Below, piece after piece: positions 13,085 through 20,742 of a DNA stretch of 64,000 nt; the stretch's first letter is position 1, and each line of letters begins with the position of its first letter. Below the pieces are notes generated by a model. It was given only the letters and a program-made list of their open reading frames with translations. It was not told where the DNA came from and did not search any database. Source of the DNA: Anolis sagrei. Its lineage: Eukaryota; Chordata; Lepidosauria; Squamata; Anolidae. Both the position numbers and the translations under genes were made by a program. Location of the stretch: positions 96,634,500 through 96,698,499 of the forward strand of contig NC_090034.1 of assembly GCF_037176765.1 (NCBI RefSeq), written 5' to 3'.

Positions 13085-13498
13085 AAGTGATTTTCTCCCC
13101 ATATGAGTCCCCATATCCCCATTGCCACTGTAGATGTCCCTAGCAAACTCCAGCCTTCCATCTTTTGACACTCACTCCATGTATCTCTTGTACTTTTTCT
13201 CTGCTAGAGGCTCTTTGTGGTCCCAGCAAATGAATCAGAAGCCAGGATCCCTTACGCCAGAGTCAACCACAGCAAGTTCATGGTGACGGACAAGGTGGCT
13301 TATATTGGTGAGTATCTAAAGTGGAGCCCCCTGTGGCACAGCAGGTTAAACCGCTGAGCTACAGAACTTGCTGACTGGAAGGTTGGCGGTTCGAATCCGG
13401 GGAGCGAGGTGAGCTCCCGCTGTTAGCCCCAGCTTCTGCCAATCTAGCAGTTCGAAAACATGCAAATATTGATTACTTTGAGATCTTTTGGCATGTGC

Positions 13499-13529
<31 letters not shown>

Positions 13530-15062
13530 GTGCCCGCCCCCCCCCCCCCCGCGGTAGCACAGCAGGTTAAACCGCTGAGCTGCTGAACTTGCTGACCAAA
13601 AGGTTGGAATCTGGGAAGTGGGGTGAGCTCCTGCTGTTAGGCCCAGCTTCTGCCAATCTAGCAGTTTGAAAATATGCAAATGTGAGTAGATCAGTAGGTA
13701 CTGCCTTGGCGGGAAGGTAATGGCACTCCATGCAGTCATGCCAGCCACATGACCTTGGAGAAGTCTACGGACAATGCTGGCTCTTCGGCTTAGAAATGGA
13801 GATGAGCACCACTCCCCAGAGTGGGACACGGTTAGACTTAATTTCAAGGGGAAACCTACCTCCATGTGAGGCATTTACAATACCTTGAGAGAATGTTGGA
13901 TTGCGACCAACGTGTAACAGGTGTAACTATATGAATACTTTTCATAAATATGTAATGTATTACTCTAAAAGAAAACCTAGGACAATCCATTTTTTAAAAG
14001 ATATCAAAGACTTCAGGAAGAAAAAAAATGTTTCCATGTTTTCTCTGGGCCTTCCTGTTTCTAGAAAAGACCAACAGTTTCTCAAGTACAGTCAGTCCTT
14101 CATATCCATGGATTCTGCATCCATGGATTCAACCAACTATGGCTCAAAAATATTCCTCCAGAATCCAAAATGCAATTCTAGTTCTTGCCATTTTCATAGA
14201 ATTATAGAGTTGGATGAGACCTTGTGGGCCATCCAGTCCAACCCCCTGCCAAGAAGCAGGAAAATCGCATTCAAAGCACCCCCAACAGATTGCCATCCAG
14301 CCTCTGTTTAAAAGCTTCCAAAAAAGGATCCTTCACCACACTCGGGTTGTCTACCTGGCAAAATGGCATTACCTAAAATAATCCCACACCTTGTGTGACT
14401 GTGGAGCAGAACAGACAACTCCGCATCTGTATGCTTGTCCACTATGCCCTGCCTCATGTACAGAGGAAGAATTGTTGGAGGCTACAGACAATGCCGTTGC
14501 TGTTGCCCATTTTTGGTCAAAAGATATTTAGCCATCTGCACTCCTTCTGTTTTTATTGGTTTTATTTATGCAATGTTTTTGATACGAAATAATAATACCA
14601 CACTCAGGGGCAGAGAGTTCCATTGCTGAACAGCTCTCACAGTCACGAAGTTCTTCCTAATATTCAGATGGAATCTCCTTTCTTGTAGTTTTACTATACA
14701 TCATTGTACATAATGTATTTAACTTGAGACTGACTGAATGAATAAACAACAACAACAACCTTGAGCATTGATGGATTTTGTCATCCCCATGGGGTCATGA
14801 GACCGAACTCCTGTTGGTACTGACAGCCCACTGCAACCCTTTCTCCTTCCATTTTCCTGCAGGAACATCCAACTGGTCTGGGGATTACTTCCTCCACACA
14901 GCCGGATCTGCCTTGGTTGTGAATCAAAGCGACACAGAGGCTGGGATCCAGCCCACCCTCCGGGAGCAACTCCAGGCAGTGTTTGAACGGGACTGGGACT
15001 CTCAGTACAGTCGGGAACTGAACTCCTTGGGCCAGTGGCAGGATTCTTGCAGTCCTGTTTAG
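1201..15062 (+). CDS. PLD3: PLD3, 5'-3' exonuclease PLD3 (phospholipase D family), nine exons seen, 5' end outside window
   Basis: Spliced coding region joining 1201-1367, 1493-1676, 4146-4266, 5307-5434, 7626-7826, 9104-9243, 11190-11355, 13208-13307 and 14863-15062, giving 468 residues in one continuous frame with GT-AG introns throughout. The protein matches vertebrate PLD3: a type II membrane anchor, then a lumenal region with two HKD half-sites. Visible His175/Lys177/Asp182 and His390/Lys392/Asp397 are 215 residues apart, the same spacing as human His201 and His416, so about 26 N-terminal residues lie upstream of the window. Family knowledge: PLD3 is delivered to endolysosomes, is cleaved to a soluble form and trims single-stranded DNA and RNA from the 5' end. 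Many Asn-X-Ser/Thr sequons fit a glycosylated lumenal protein. All catalytic residues are intact and I see no break. The next gene downstream is the C19orf47 orthologue, as in mammals. Confidence 0.95.
1368..1492 (+). other. PLD3: PLD3 125-bp intron largely made of a hAT-MITE half
   Basis: This is the shortest intron of the gene. Positions about 1400-1465 match one arm of the palindromic MITE seen elsewhere in the window (for example 34456-34587 and 45120-45275), with the typical GGGAGTTGAAGTCC core and the GTTTGCCCATG end. The remaining sequence holds the donor and the pyrimidine-rich acceptor ttctctcctcag. Confidence 0.6.
1493..1676 (+). CDS. PLD3: PLD3 exon, start of lumenal domain
   Basis: Acceptor ctctcctcag ends at 1492 and donor gtgaac begins at 1677. 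It encodes [16 protein letters not shown] and [17 protein letters not shown], matching human LVESIPEGL and DIASFYWTL. It carries an NST sequon. It begins by completing an Arg codon split with the previous exon and ends in phase 0. Confidence 0.93.
1772..2665 (+). repeat. Lizard interspersed repeat with 143-bp internal tandem units
   Basis: It opens with TATACTAGCTTGG, as in copies at 42237 and 42793. Units beginning CAAGTCCCATC start at 2045, 2187, 2330, 2473 and 2615, a period of 142-143 bp, with an older unit from about 1903. Units 3-5 are nearly identical to each other, the first two more diverged. It lies in the PLD3 intron after the exon ending at 1676. Confidence 0.75.
2666..3461. other. 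PLD3 intron, no feature recognised
   Basis: Single-copy-looking intron sequence within this window. I see no exon, RNA gene or repeat signature. Confidence 0.4.
3462..3605 (+). repeat. Unclassified interspersed repeat, inverted partner of 645-800
   Basis: Inverted copy of the segment at 645-800. It is followed by a short SINE tail (about 3600-3640, CAGTTTCTCAAGTCACTCC). Confidence 0.65.
4146..4266 (+). CDS. PLD3: PLD3 exon, lumenal domain
   Basis: Acceptor tttgcaaacag ends at 4145 and donor gtgagt begins at 4267. It encodes [20 protein letters not shown] and continues to KLEESG, aligning with human GEEVLRQLQTLAPKGVNVRIA. The final base starts a Gly codon finished by the next exon (phase 1). 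Confidence 0.93.
4640..4800. repeat. Palindromic MITE (hAT-type)
   Basis: ATGGCTCAAAGCTATG and ATAGCATTGAGCCA form the outer inverted arms, with GGGATTTGTAGTT and AACTACAGCCCCC inside. Fold-back structure without coding capacity. A related element is broken up at 18995-19620. Confidence 0.6.
5307..5434 (+). CDS. PLD3: PLD3 exon with first HKD motif
   Basis: Acceptor atttctccag ends at 5306 and donor gtaagg begins at 5435. It encodes [20 protein letters not shown] followed by [17 protein letters not shown]. The first HKD half-site is His (codon 5357), Lys (5363) and Asp (5378), with the downstream G-S-N motif. These residues correspond to human His201, Lys203 and Asp208. It ends in phase 0. 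Confidence 0.95.
5998..6122. repeat. Palindromic hAT-type MITE
   Basis: Inverted ends CAGTGGTTCTC and GAGAACCACTG with CAACTCCCAGAAATCC in the arm. The same family recurs at 37329, 38079, 46094 and 56149. Confidence 0.75.
6700..6968 (-). repeat. tRNA-derived SINE, minus strand
   Basis: Reverse-oriented copy of the SINE at 361-620: begins TCAGGAGCGACTTGAGAAAC and ends CTGCACCACCGGGGACTCC, with GATTCG-type B box in complement near 6895. Lies in the PLD3 intron before the exon at 7626. Confidence 0.85.
6969..7625. other. PLD3 intron, no feature recognised
   Basis: AT-rich intron sequence. I see no repeat of the families present elsewhere in this window and no additional exon. Confidence 0.35.
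7626..7826 (+). CDS. PLD3: PLD3 exon, region between the HKD motifs
   Basis: Acceptor ttctggtgacag ends at 7625 and donor gtgagt begins at 7827. It is 67 codons, phase 0 at both ends: [18 protein letters not shown], then [19 protein letters not shown] and [14 protein letters not shown]. Four sequons (NCS, NAT, NFS, NGT) are visible. Human has VKELGVVMYNCSCLARDL at the same place. Confidence 0.94.
8370..8491 (+). repeat. L2-type LINE 3' end with ATT tail
   Basis: The 3' end GAGATAGGGCAGAATATAAA followed by an (ATT)n tail is the standard L2 3' end, repeated in many orientations across the window. The ATT tail is then interrupted by the next element. Confidence 0.7.
8492..9060 (-). mobile_element. 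R4/Dong-like non-LTR retrotransposon 3' fragment inserted in an ATT microsatellite
   Basis: The minus strand encodes [31 protein letters not shown] and [16 protein letters not shown], a conserved C-terminal block that I read as the nuclease-like tail of an R4/Dong-clade LINE (inference). ATT repeats bound it on both sides (8460-8495 and 9046-9068). R4/Dong elements are known in Anolis, and Dong of silkworm sits in TAA repeats, so the setting fits. The 5' part is missing. Clade assignment is not certain. Confidence 0.55.
9104..9243 (+). CDS. PLD3: PLD3 exon, lumenal domain
   Basis: Acceptor tgtccacctccag ends at 9103 and the donor gtaatt at 9244 is weaker than average. It encodes [19 protein letters not shown] and [18 protein letters not shown], nearly identical to human in the [15 protein letters not shown] stretch. 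It ends in phase 2. An R4/Dong-like LINE ends about 40 bp upstream of the acceptor. Confidence 0.94.
9413..9951 (+). repeat. CR1 LINE 3' region
   Basis: Contains GAGCTGGGCATGTTTAGCCT, the GGAATTCTCTGCC block and ends with the CR1 terminal motif ATTCTATGATACTATGA. It lies in the PLD3 intron before the exon at 11190. Confidence 0.85.
9986..10810 (-). mobile_element. Ty3/Gypsy-like LTR retrotransposon fossil: end of pol plus 3' LTR, minus strand
   Basis: On the minus strand an open stretch (10766-10446) ends in a basic [10 protein letters not shown] motif typical of the end of Gypsy-type pol, directly followed by a region of about 460 bp (10448 down to 9986) that begins TGAAA, ends TTTCA and holds an AATAAA near its end, as an LTR should. 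Only this 3' portion is present, so the copy is a broken fossil. The family rests on the motif and the layout only, and the upper boundary is uncertain. Confidence 0.5.
11190..11355 (+). CDS. PLD3: PLD3 exon, lumenal domain
   Basis: Acceptor ttccactcag ends at 11189 and donor gtgagt begins at 11356. It encodes [20 protein letters not shown], then [32 protein letters not shown]. Human has [20 protein letters not shown] and RLLISCWGHSEP. An NRT sequon is visible. Phase 0 at the end. Confidence 0.94.
11780..12066 (+). repeat. L2-type 3' UTR-like sequence with ATT microsatellite
   Basis: T-rich sequence like the L2 3' UTR at 22780-22930, ending in a long (ATT)n run at about 12028-12064. Confidence 0.45.
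12084..12860. mobile_element. hAT-type non-autonomous element with ~142-bp internal units
   Basis: Begins CAGTAGTTCTCAACATTCC and runs through TGGTGACCCCCAACCATAAA to CTGATATGCAAGATG, a string I recall from hAT MITEs of the SPIN/Charlie group in other vertebrates. From about 12240 it passes into repeats of about 142 bp (CCAAACTTGGCAC and similar at 12260, 12410, 12546 and 12688) related to 1772-2665 and 42237-43172. It includes a G-rich run at 12297-12326. The right end is unclear. Confidence 0.5.
13048..13084. repeat. (ATT)n microsatellite
   Basis: Uninterrupted ATT trinucleotide run in the PLD3 intron, about 12 copies. Confidence 0.9.
13208..13307 (+). CDS. PLD3: PLD3 exon with second HKD motif
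   Basis: Acceptor ttctctgctag ends at 13207 and donor gtgagt begins at 13308. It encodes [19 protein letters not shown] and then [14 protein letters not shown]. The second HKD is His (13268), Lys (13274) and Asp (13289), corresponding to human His416, Lys418 and Asp423. It ends in phase 1 within a Gly codon. Confidence 0.95.
13324..13446 (+). repeat. Sauria-like tRNA SINE, 5' fragment
   Basis: Starts GAGCCCCCTGTGGCACAG, has the B-box GGTTCGAATCC and runs to GCAGTTCGAAAACATGCAAA, then stops, 16 bp after the donor of the PLD3 second-HKD exon. Confidence 0.75.
13537..13873 (+). repeat. Sauria-like tRNA SINE, near full length
   Basis: Runs from CCCCCGCGGTAGCACAGCAG through AAATGTGAGTAGATCAGTAG to TTAATTTCAAGGGGAAACC, the end shared by this family. 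An (ATA)n run and a poly-C of 14 precede it. Confidence 0.8.
14195..14690 (-). repeat. CR1 LINE, minus strand, split by another LINE
   Basis: CR1 parts at 14195-14343 and 14601-14690 read continuously in complement (from TCATAGAATTATAGAGTTGG to TCAGATGGAATCTCC). Between them, 14344-14600 is a + strand LINE piece, with near-identical CACCACACTCGG and TACCACACTCAGG flanks acting as the target duplication. Confidence 0.75.
14344..14600 (+). repeat. LINE 3' fragment of the CxCGxEQTTxH family, nested in CR1
   Basis: Sense strand encodes a zinc-knuckle-like [12 protein letters not shown] pattern, as in the minus strand of 57720-58540 (CECGEEQTTDHLLQC), and ends in AATAATAATA. Confidence 0.5.
14863..15062 (+). 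CDS. PLD3: PLD3 terminal coding exon with stop
   Basis: Acceptor cattttcctgcag ends at 14862. The exon completes the Gly codon and encodes [19 protein letters not shown], then [19 protein letters not shown] and ends DSCSPV-TAG at 15060-15062. Human has TSNWSGNYFTETAGTSLLV and FLRDWDSPYSHDLD. The TSNWSG motif follows the second HKD as in the family. Confidence 0.95.
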
Positions 15063-15596
15063 ACCATCTCTACCTTCGCTTCCAGCCTTATATGGAGACC
15101 ACTGTCTTAGAATGGCCAGAGTGACTTCCTCCGAACGTCACCCGAAGACAAGATCTGGTCAACGTTTGCAAGACATTGGTTCCGCCCTGGAGCTAAGCGC
15201 GAAAGGGTCTTGCTGGTGTGAAACTTCTGACTGGGGGAAATGGGTCTTTCTCTCAAATCCTTGGATAAGGAGAGAAACATACAAGCTAAGCATTAATGGA
15301 TGGGGCATTGAGGGTAGGGTGGGATGGGGAGAAGAAGAATTGGGGCTTTGGCAGACACTTGTGTTCCAGTCTGCAACTGTGTCCTCTTGCCTTACAAAGC
15401 CATGGAAGCAGCAGAGGTCAATCAAATTGCACACACAAATTGGGTAAAGAAATGTTTCAGGAAGGCAAGAAAAAGAGAAAGCAACTGTTTTCTCTGTTGG
15501 AATGGCTGTAGAGATAGAGAGTGGGTTTAGATGTTAGGAAAAAATAGATATTTGACAAAAGTTAGAAAGGGTTTCAAGAAATCATGGATGAGGACT
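15063..15596 (+). other. PLD3: PLD3 3' untranslated region, proximal part
   Basis: Non-repetitive sequence after the stop codon. No canonical AATAAA is seen here. The first clear one downstream is at 16294-16299, beyond a SINE, so either the UTR extends through the SINE or a variant signal is used. The 3' end is not resolved. Confidence 0.4.
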
Positions 15597-15609
15597 TCTT
15601 TGAGGATAG

Positions 15610-15984
15610 GTAAAGATTTCCTCTGATATTAAGTCCGACTCTGGGGAGTGGTGCTCATCTCCATTTCTAAGCCGAAGAACCGGCATTGTCTGTAGACACC
15701 TCCAAGGCCAGCATGACTGCATGGAGTGCCATTACCTTCCCACAGAAGTGGTACCTGTTGATCTACTCAACAGAGGCACTCCAAGTGGCCAGCTACAGGT
15801 CAAAGGACATTTAATCAACTACCAAGCTTGCAAACTTATATTTGCCTGTTTTCAAGCTGCTAGTTTGGTAGAAGCTGAGGCTAACAGCAGGAGCTCACAC
15901 CACTCTCTGGTTTCGAACTGCCAACCTTTCGGTCAGCAAGTTCAGCAGCTCAATGGTTTAACCCGCTGCGCCACAAGGGGGTCC
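15610..15984 (-). repeat. Sauria-like SINE, minus strand, with 13-bp target duplication and internal LINE piece
   Basis: Flanked by perfect TCTTTGAGGATAG at 15597-15609 and 15985-15997. The SINE body is complete but is interrupted at about 15769-15837 by a 70-bp piece of the LINE family seen at 17772-18053. It lies in or just behind the PLD3 3' UTR. Confidence 0.8.
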
Positions 15985-16293
15985 TCTTTGAGGATAGTCC
16001 TCCATTATTAGATATCACAAAGTTTTAGCAGAAATGTACAGCAGGCAGGCCTATAGCCCAGGGGAGGTGGGTAGAGGTTCAACCCCCCCCCCCAAATTTT
16101 TCATATTAAAAAAAACCTGGTTTACTCATGAATTGTAACTGGTTAACCAAATCCCATGCTAAATCTGTGAGAATCAAAAATTAAACAAGTTCCTCCAGAA
16201 CTGCAAGCATTATCTCAAACAAACTTTGACAATTTATTCACACTCACCAATTAGGCACAGATATCTATCTTGCAATATAACGAAAATGGTATC

Positions 16294-16299
16294 AATAAA
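16294..16299 (+). terminator. Candidate polyadenylation signal AATAAA downstream of PLD3
   Basis: First canonical AATAAA seen after the PLD3 stop. It is 1.2 kb downstream in AT-rich sequence, so its use by PLD3 is only a possibility. Confidence 0.25.
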
Positions 16300-16429
16300 A
16301 ATAGATAATTCAGAAACAATTTTGTAGTCTTTCTTTACAGCCCCAACTTATTATTATACTGTAACTTCTGAAACACAACCTACATAAGTATCAAAAGGAG
16401 AAAAGTCCAAATATCTGGTGTATATATAT

Positions 16430-16865
16430 ACTTAGGCGATCCCTCGTGTCCGGGTAGGATAATCCTCCAGCGTGGGTCCATAGTTGACTATGGAGCCCTA
16501 TTTGTGATCTGCATCATCTCCCGCAGTGAGGGCATTGGTTTTCAGGTGGAAGGTGGTCCCAGTCAGGGTTGGCTTGACGCGCCTTCCTCTTGCCATGTTT
16601 CTCTCTTTCGCCCTCCATTCATGTCTCTTCAAATTCTGCAGCCAGTTTTTAAGGTTGGCTTTGAGAACAGCAACATTCCATTTTCCGTTCTTGAGTAGAG
16701 CAGCTGCTTTGGGAGATGATGGTCGGGCATCCGGACAACGTGGCAGGTCCAGCGGTGGAGGACCATCACTTAAATGCTGACGGTATTTGCTTCTTCCAGC
16801 CCGCTGATATTTGTCCGCTTGCCTTCTCAACACAACAAGGCTTTCTCATGCTGCTTATCTTCTAA
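16430..16865 (-). repeat. RTE-like LINE 3' fragment, minus strand
   Basis: Matches 60505-60965: CTTAGGCGATCCCTCGTGTC, then GGTGGTCCCAGTCAGGGTTG and GCTTTGGGAGATGATGG. Same family as 1-357. Confidence 0.65.
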
Positions 16866-17104
16866 CCTAAACATAGGCACTTACTGATAGTAAATGTGAT
16901 GAATTAACCAAAATAGATATGTATAAACACCCCATATGTTCTACAAACCCTTAGCTTAGTATCCAAAATATAAAAATATATAAAGAAATTGTGCCGTCAC
17001 ACCCAGACACTGCAAAATTAAAACTAAGATGTGCTTCTCTATCTTGTTTATATAGATTGCTGTATGTATTTATGTATGTATGTGTATATATACAGTCACA
17101 CACA

Positions 17105-17114
17105 TACATACACA

Positions 17115-17154
<40 letters not shown>

Positions 17155-18270
17155 TGTACTCCGCTAACATCTCCTGAAGGACTCGATGCGCCTTACAAAG
17201 GCCAAGGCCCTCAATAAAACAACAGCATAACAAATACAGTTACCTAACTCATTAGCAAACCAAAAAAAAAAACATTAAAGCAGTAAAAATAAGACAACAG
17301 AACAATACACCATGACACATTTAAAAACTAGAGCCGAACCAAATGTAATGGGTACAGTTGCTGGACATGACAAGGCAAAATGTAAGGGTTCTAGGGTAGG
17401 TGCAATGTGCAGGCAATCTTAAATCTGATGCTGGGAGTTTCCTATTCTGTAAAAGCACACCGGAACAGCCAAGTCTTCAAGCTCTTCCTAAAGACTGCCA
17501 GCATTGGGGCTTGTCTGATGTCCTTGGGGAGGGTGTTCCAAAGACGGGGGCCACCACAGAGAAGGCCCTGTCCCTCGTCCCCATGAAGCGCGCTTGTGAC
17601 GCAGGCGGAATCGCGAGCAGGGCCACTCCAGATGAATGGAGGGAATGTGTGGGTTCATATATGGAGATGTGGTCACGCAGGTAGGCAGGTCCCAAACTGT
17701 TTAGGGCTTTGTAGGTAAGCACCTGCACCTTGAATTGGGACCGGAAGATGAACGGCAGCCAGTGGAGCTCCCCCATTTTAGAAATGGGGCTACAAAGTGG
17801 AATCCTCAACATGTGAGAGCGGAGAGGAGCAAACCACTGACCACCTGCTGCAATGCAACCTGAGCCCTGCCACATGCACAATGGAGGACCTTCTTGCAGC
17901 AACACCAGAAGCACTCCAAGTGGCCAGCTACTGGTCAAAGGACATTTAATCAACTACCAAACTCACACATTTTGTATTTTCTCTGTTTGTTTGCTTTGTT
18001 CTGTTAGAAATGTAATATAATTGACTGGCTGCCCTGACACGAGAAATAAATACTGGAGCTCCTTGAACAGGAGGGTTGACCTCTCTCTGTAAGGAGCACC
18101 AGTTAACAACCTGGCTGCTGCCCGTTGGACCAGCTGAAATTTCCGAGCTGTTTTCAAGGGCAGCCCCACGTAGAGTGCATTACAGTAGTCCAATCTAGAG
18201 GTGACCAAGGCATGGACCACCCCGGCCAGATCCGCCTTTACGAGGTACGGTTGCAGTTGGCGCATGAGTC
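17105..18270 (-). repeat. L2-type LINE, minus strand, with nested LINE
   Basis: Begins with an (ATT)n tail at 17117-17153. The minus strand encodes VVHALVTSRLDYCNALYVGL and RDRAFSVVAPVFGT, the L2 reverse-transcriptase tail. It is interrupted at 17772-18053. Confidence 0.8.
17772..18053 (+). repeat. LINE 3' fragment nested in L2, 9-bp target duplication
   Basis: TGGAGCTCC at 17763-17771 is repeated at 18054-18062. The insert reads in sense as the 3' end of the family seen in complement at 30825-31288 and 57720-58540, ending in an AAATAAATA tail. Confidence 0.75.
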
Positions 18271-18399
18271 TTAATTGTATGCCTTATATGTATGAATATA
18301 AAATCCAATTAAAATTATGAAGAAAATTTACAATAATCCCTGACTTACTCAATGAGATCTTGCTTCTCCCACTGACACATCACTCAAAAAAGTCTGTAT

Positions 18400-18640
18400 T
18401 AGAACCAAACTGGCGAGTTCTCAAACCTGCCTCCCTCAGCCGCTAGGGGGCGCTCTCCCGTTTCTCTCCCTTGGCGTGAGAAGGGACCCGGAAGCAGACG
18501 GTGATTGGCTGTTCCTATTCTTCCGAGACTTCCGGTGGGCCTGCTCGAGGCCTCCAGGCGGTTGAAGGGAAGCAACAGGCTTCGGGGGAGAAATAAGCCC
18601 ATCGAGGGTCTCCTTTGTCGGTGGGTGAGCTCGGAGAGGC
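18400..18640 (+). promoter_or_regulatory. CpG-rich promoter and 5' UTR exon of the C19orf47 orthologue
   Basis: Locally GC/CpG-rich sequence in an otherwise AT-rich region, upstream of the C19orf47 coding start with the same orientation. It carries an ETS motif CCGGAAG (18488-18494), a reversed CCAAT box GATTGGCT (18503-18510), a second ETS motif ACTTCCGGT (18528-18536) and a CTCF-like site (18440-18454). No TATA box is seen. A GTGAGC donor at 18625 could end a non-coding first exon. The start site itself cannot be read from sequence. Confidence 0.6.
18440..18454 (+). promoter_or_regulatory. CTCF-like site
   Basis: CCGCTAGGGGGCGCT fits the CTCF core CC[A/G]C[T/C]AGGGGGCGC at every defined position. 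It sits just upstream of the ETS/CCAAT cluster, between PLD3 and the C19orf47 orthologue. Confidence 0.55.
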
Positions 18641-18994
18641 GGAGAGTCGTGGATGAAGGGGGAGGAAATCTAATTTGATAGGGAAAAATAGTTGGTGGCC
18701 TCTTTTAAAAGACTGGGAACCCTTGGTTGACCTTTTTCAGGGAGAAGAGCAGGAGGCCATAAATATGAGCCGTGGTATTTGGCAGGTTTGGTTTTAGCAC
18801 AAGGTACTTATGAATAAGGTTTATTATAATAATATTATCATTATATTCCAGTTGGAGAAGCAAAGAGTTCACTGAGAAGTCATGGTACCTTTTCTTGTTT
18901 GCTTTTAGCATCATTTTAAAATTCTATTTCATATATTGTTTTCCACCTTTAGTGTTAATAAAAGCAAGGGGAAAATCTCCATTGGTTAGAATTC

Positions 18995-19620
18995 TCCCTC
19001 ACAGGGTTCATCCACACTGTAGATTTTAATTCAGTTTGAGATCACGTTAACTCCCATGGCTCAATGCTGCGGAATCATGGGGGTTGAAGTTCGGTGAGGC
19101 ACCAGCATTCATTAGCACAGAAAGGTAAAGACCTTGTAAAATAGGCATGGGCAAACTTGGGCCTCCAGGTGTTTAGCACTTTAAGTCCCACAATTCCTTA
19201 CAGTCTACTTTTTTTCATGTCTGGAGCGACTTAAGAAACTGCAAGTCACTTCTGGTGTGAGAGAATTGGCCGTCTGCAAGGATGTTGCCCAGAGGGTTCC
19301 CAGACGTTTTACCATCCTTGTGGGAGGCTTCTCTCATGTCTCCGCATGGAGAGCTGGAGCTGACAGAGGGAGCTCATCTGCGCTCTTCCCTGGATTCAAG
19401 CCTCCAACCTGTCGGTCTTCAGTCCTACCAGCACAAGGGTTTAACCCACTGCGCCACTGGGGGCTGTTAAGAATTATGGGAGTTGAAGTCCAAAACACCT
19501 AGAGGCCCCAAGTTTGCCCATAGGATCATATGTATATGGTACTGTTGTAAACCTGTATCGCATTGAGCTGTGGCAGTTAAAGTGGGGTCAAACATCATTC
19601 ATTCTAAAGTGTAGAAGCCT
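18995..19620. repeat. Nested MITE-in-MITE-with-SINE cluster
   Basis: An outer MITE (ATGGCTCAATGCTGCGG left part at about 19055; CATTGAGCTGTGGCAG right part at about 19561) contains an inner palindromic MITE (GGCATGGGCAAACTTGGGCC at 19144; CAAGTTTGCCCATA near 19510), which itself contains a SINE at 19208-19466. Confidence 0.55.
19208..19466 (-). repeat. tRNA-derived SINE, minus strand
   Basis: Runs from TTTTTTTCATGTCTGGAGCG to the complement of the SINE head (CACTGCGCCACTGGGGGCT). Same family as 361-620. Confidence 0.8.
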
Positions 19621-19704
19621 CCTTACATGACAGAACTCTTGGAAGATAAAGCAAGGGAATCAATCCAAGGCAAATCTGGGGTGGCTTTTAGTCTCACTCC
19701 ACTT

Positions 19705-19830
19705 CTCTGCAAGTCATAGAATCATCATTGGAAGAGATCACAAGGGCCATTCAGTCCAACTCCGTGCCATGTAGGAACACAGAAAGCATCCCTGACAGAT
19801 GGCCATCCAGCCTCCGCTGTAATATGCGGC
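19705..19830 (-). repeat. CR1 LINE fragment, minus strand
   Basis: GTCATAGAATCATCATTGG followed by ATCCAGCCTCCGC, the complement of a CR1 3' end. Confidence 0.6.
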
Positions 19831-20124
19831 AGCAGATTCCAGTGTCAATCACTTCTTACCATCACAACAAGTCAGTTCTCCTATCTAGTGTCTCATCCAG
19901 CCATTTCTCTTTAGGTAGAAGGGTTCAGGGATGTTCTCTCTGCAAATTAGCGTTTCCCTCTTTGCCGCTCGGAATAGGCTTTTTCCCTAGACTTCACTGC
20001 CTTCTTCGCTGACATATTAAATGTTCCTTGTCACTGTCTGCATTGACAAACCACTCCTTTAATGGGGTGCAAGGGAAAGTAGGGCTTCTCTGGATCCCTC
20101 ATCTGTACTGTCCACCTGAGACAG

Positions 20125-20228
20125 GTACGGACAAATTTCAGACCTCTAGGTGTTTTCAGCTTCAACTCCCACAATTCTTAATAGCTTACTGTTAGGAATT
20201 GTGAGAAGTTTGGTCATGCCTGATCTTA
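20125..20228. repeat. Diverged palindromic MITE
   Basis: Arms CTTCAACTCCCACAATTC and GGAATTGTGAGAAG flank a short centre; same family as 34456-34587. Confidence 0.45.
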
Positions 20229-20349
20229 GTGACTACTAAGACTGGGTTGGTAGGTGGCTGCAGTGCTAACTGAGGAACCAAAGAACCCTTGAGGGCAGAG
20301 GTAGGATCATATGTATATAGTACTGAAGCTAAATGAGCTCTCGGAATTT

Positions 20350-20742
20350 AAAACATACCTGAAGAGCTGGGCATGTTTAGCCAGCAGAAGAGTAGGCTTA
20401 GGGGAGACATGATTGCCATGTATAAATTTGTGAGGGGAAGTCATGGGGAGGAGGGAGTAAACTTGTTTTCTTCTGCTCTGAAGACTAGGACACGAAACAA
20501 TGCTTCAAACTACAGGAAGGGAGATTCCACTTGAACATTAGGAAGAACTTCCTAACTATGAGAGCTGTTCAGCTGTGGAACTCTCTGCCCCAGAGTGTGG
20601 TGAAGGCTGCTTCTTTAGAGACCTTGAAACAGAGACTGGGTGGCCATCTGTTGGGGGTGCTTTGAATGCGATTTTCCTGCTTCTTGGCAGGGATTTGGAC
20701 TGAATGGCCCATGAGATCTCTTCCAATTCTATGATTCTTCCA
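20350..20742 (+). repeat. CR1 LINE 3' region
   Basis: From GAGCTGGGCATGTTTAGCC to CAATTCTATGATTCTT, in the intron between the C19orf47 5' UTR exon and its first coding exon. Confidence 0.8.
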
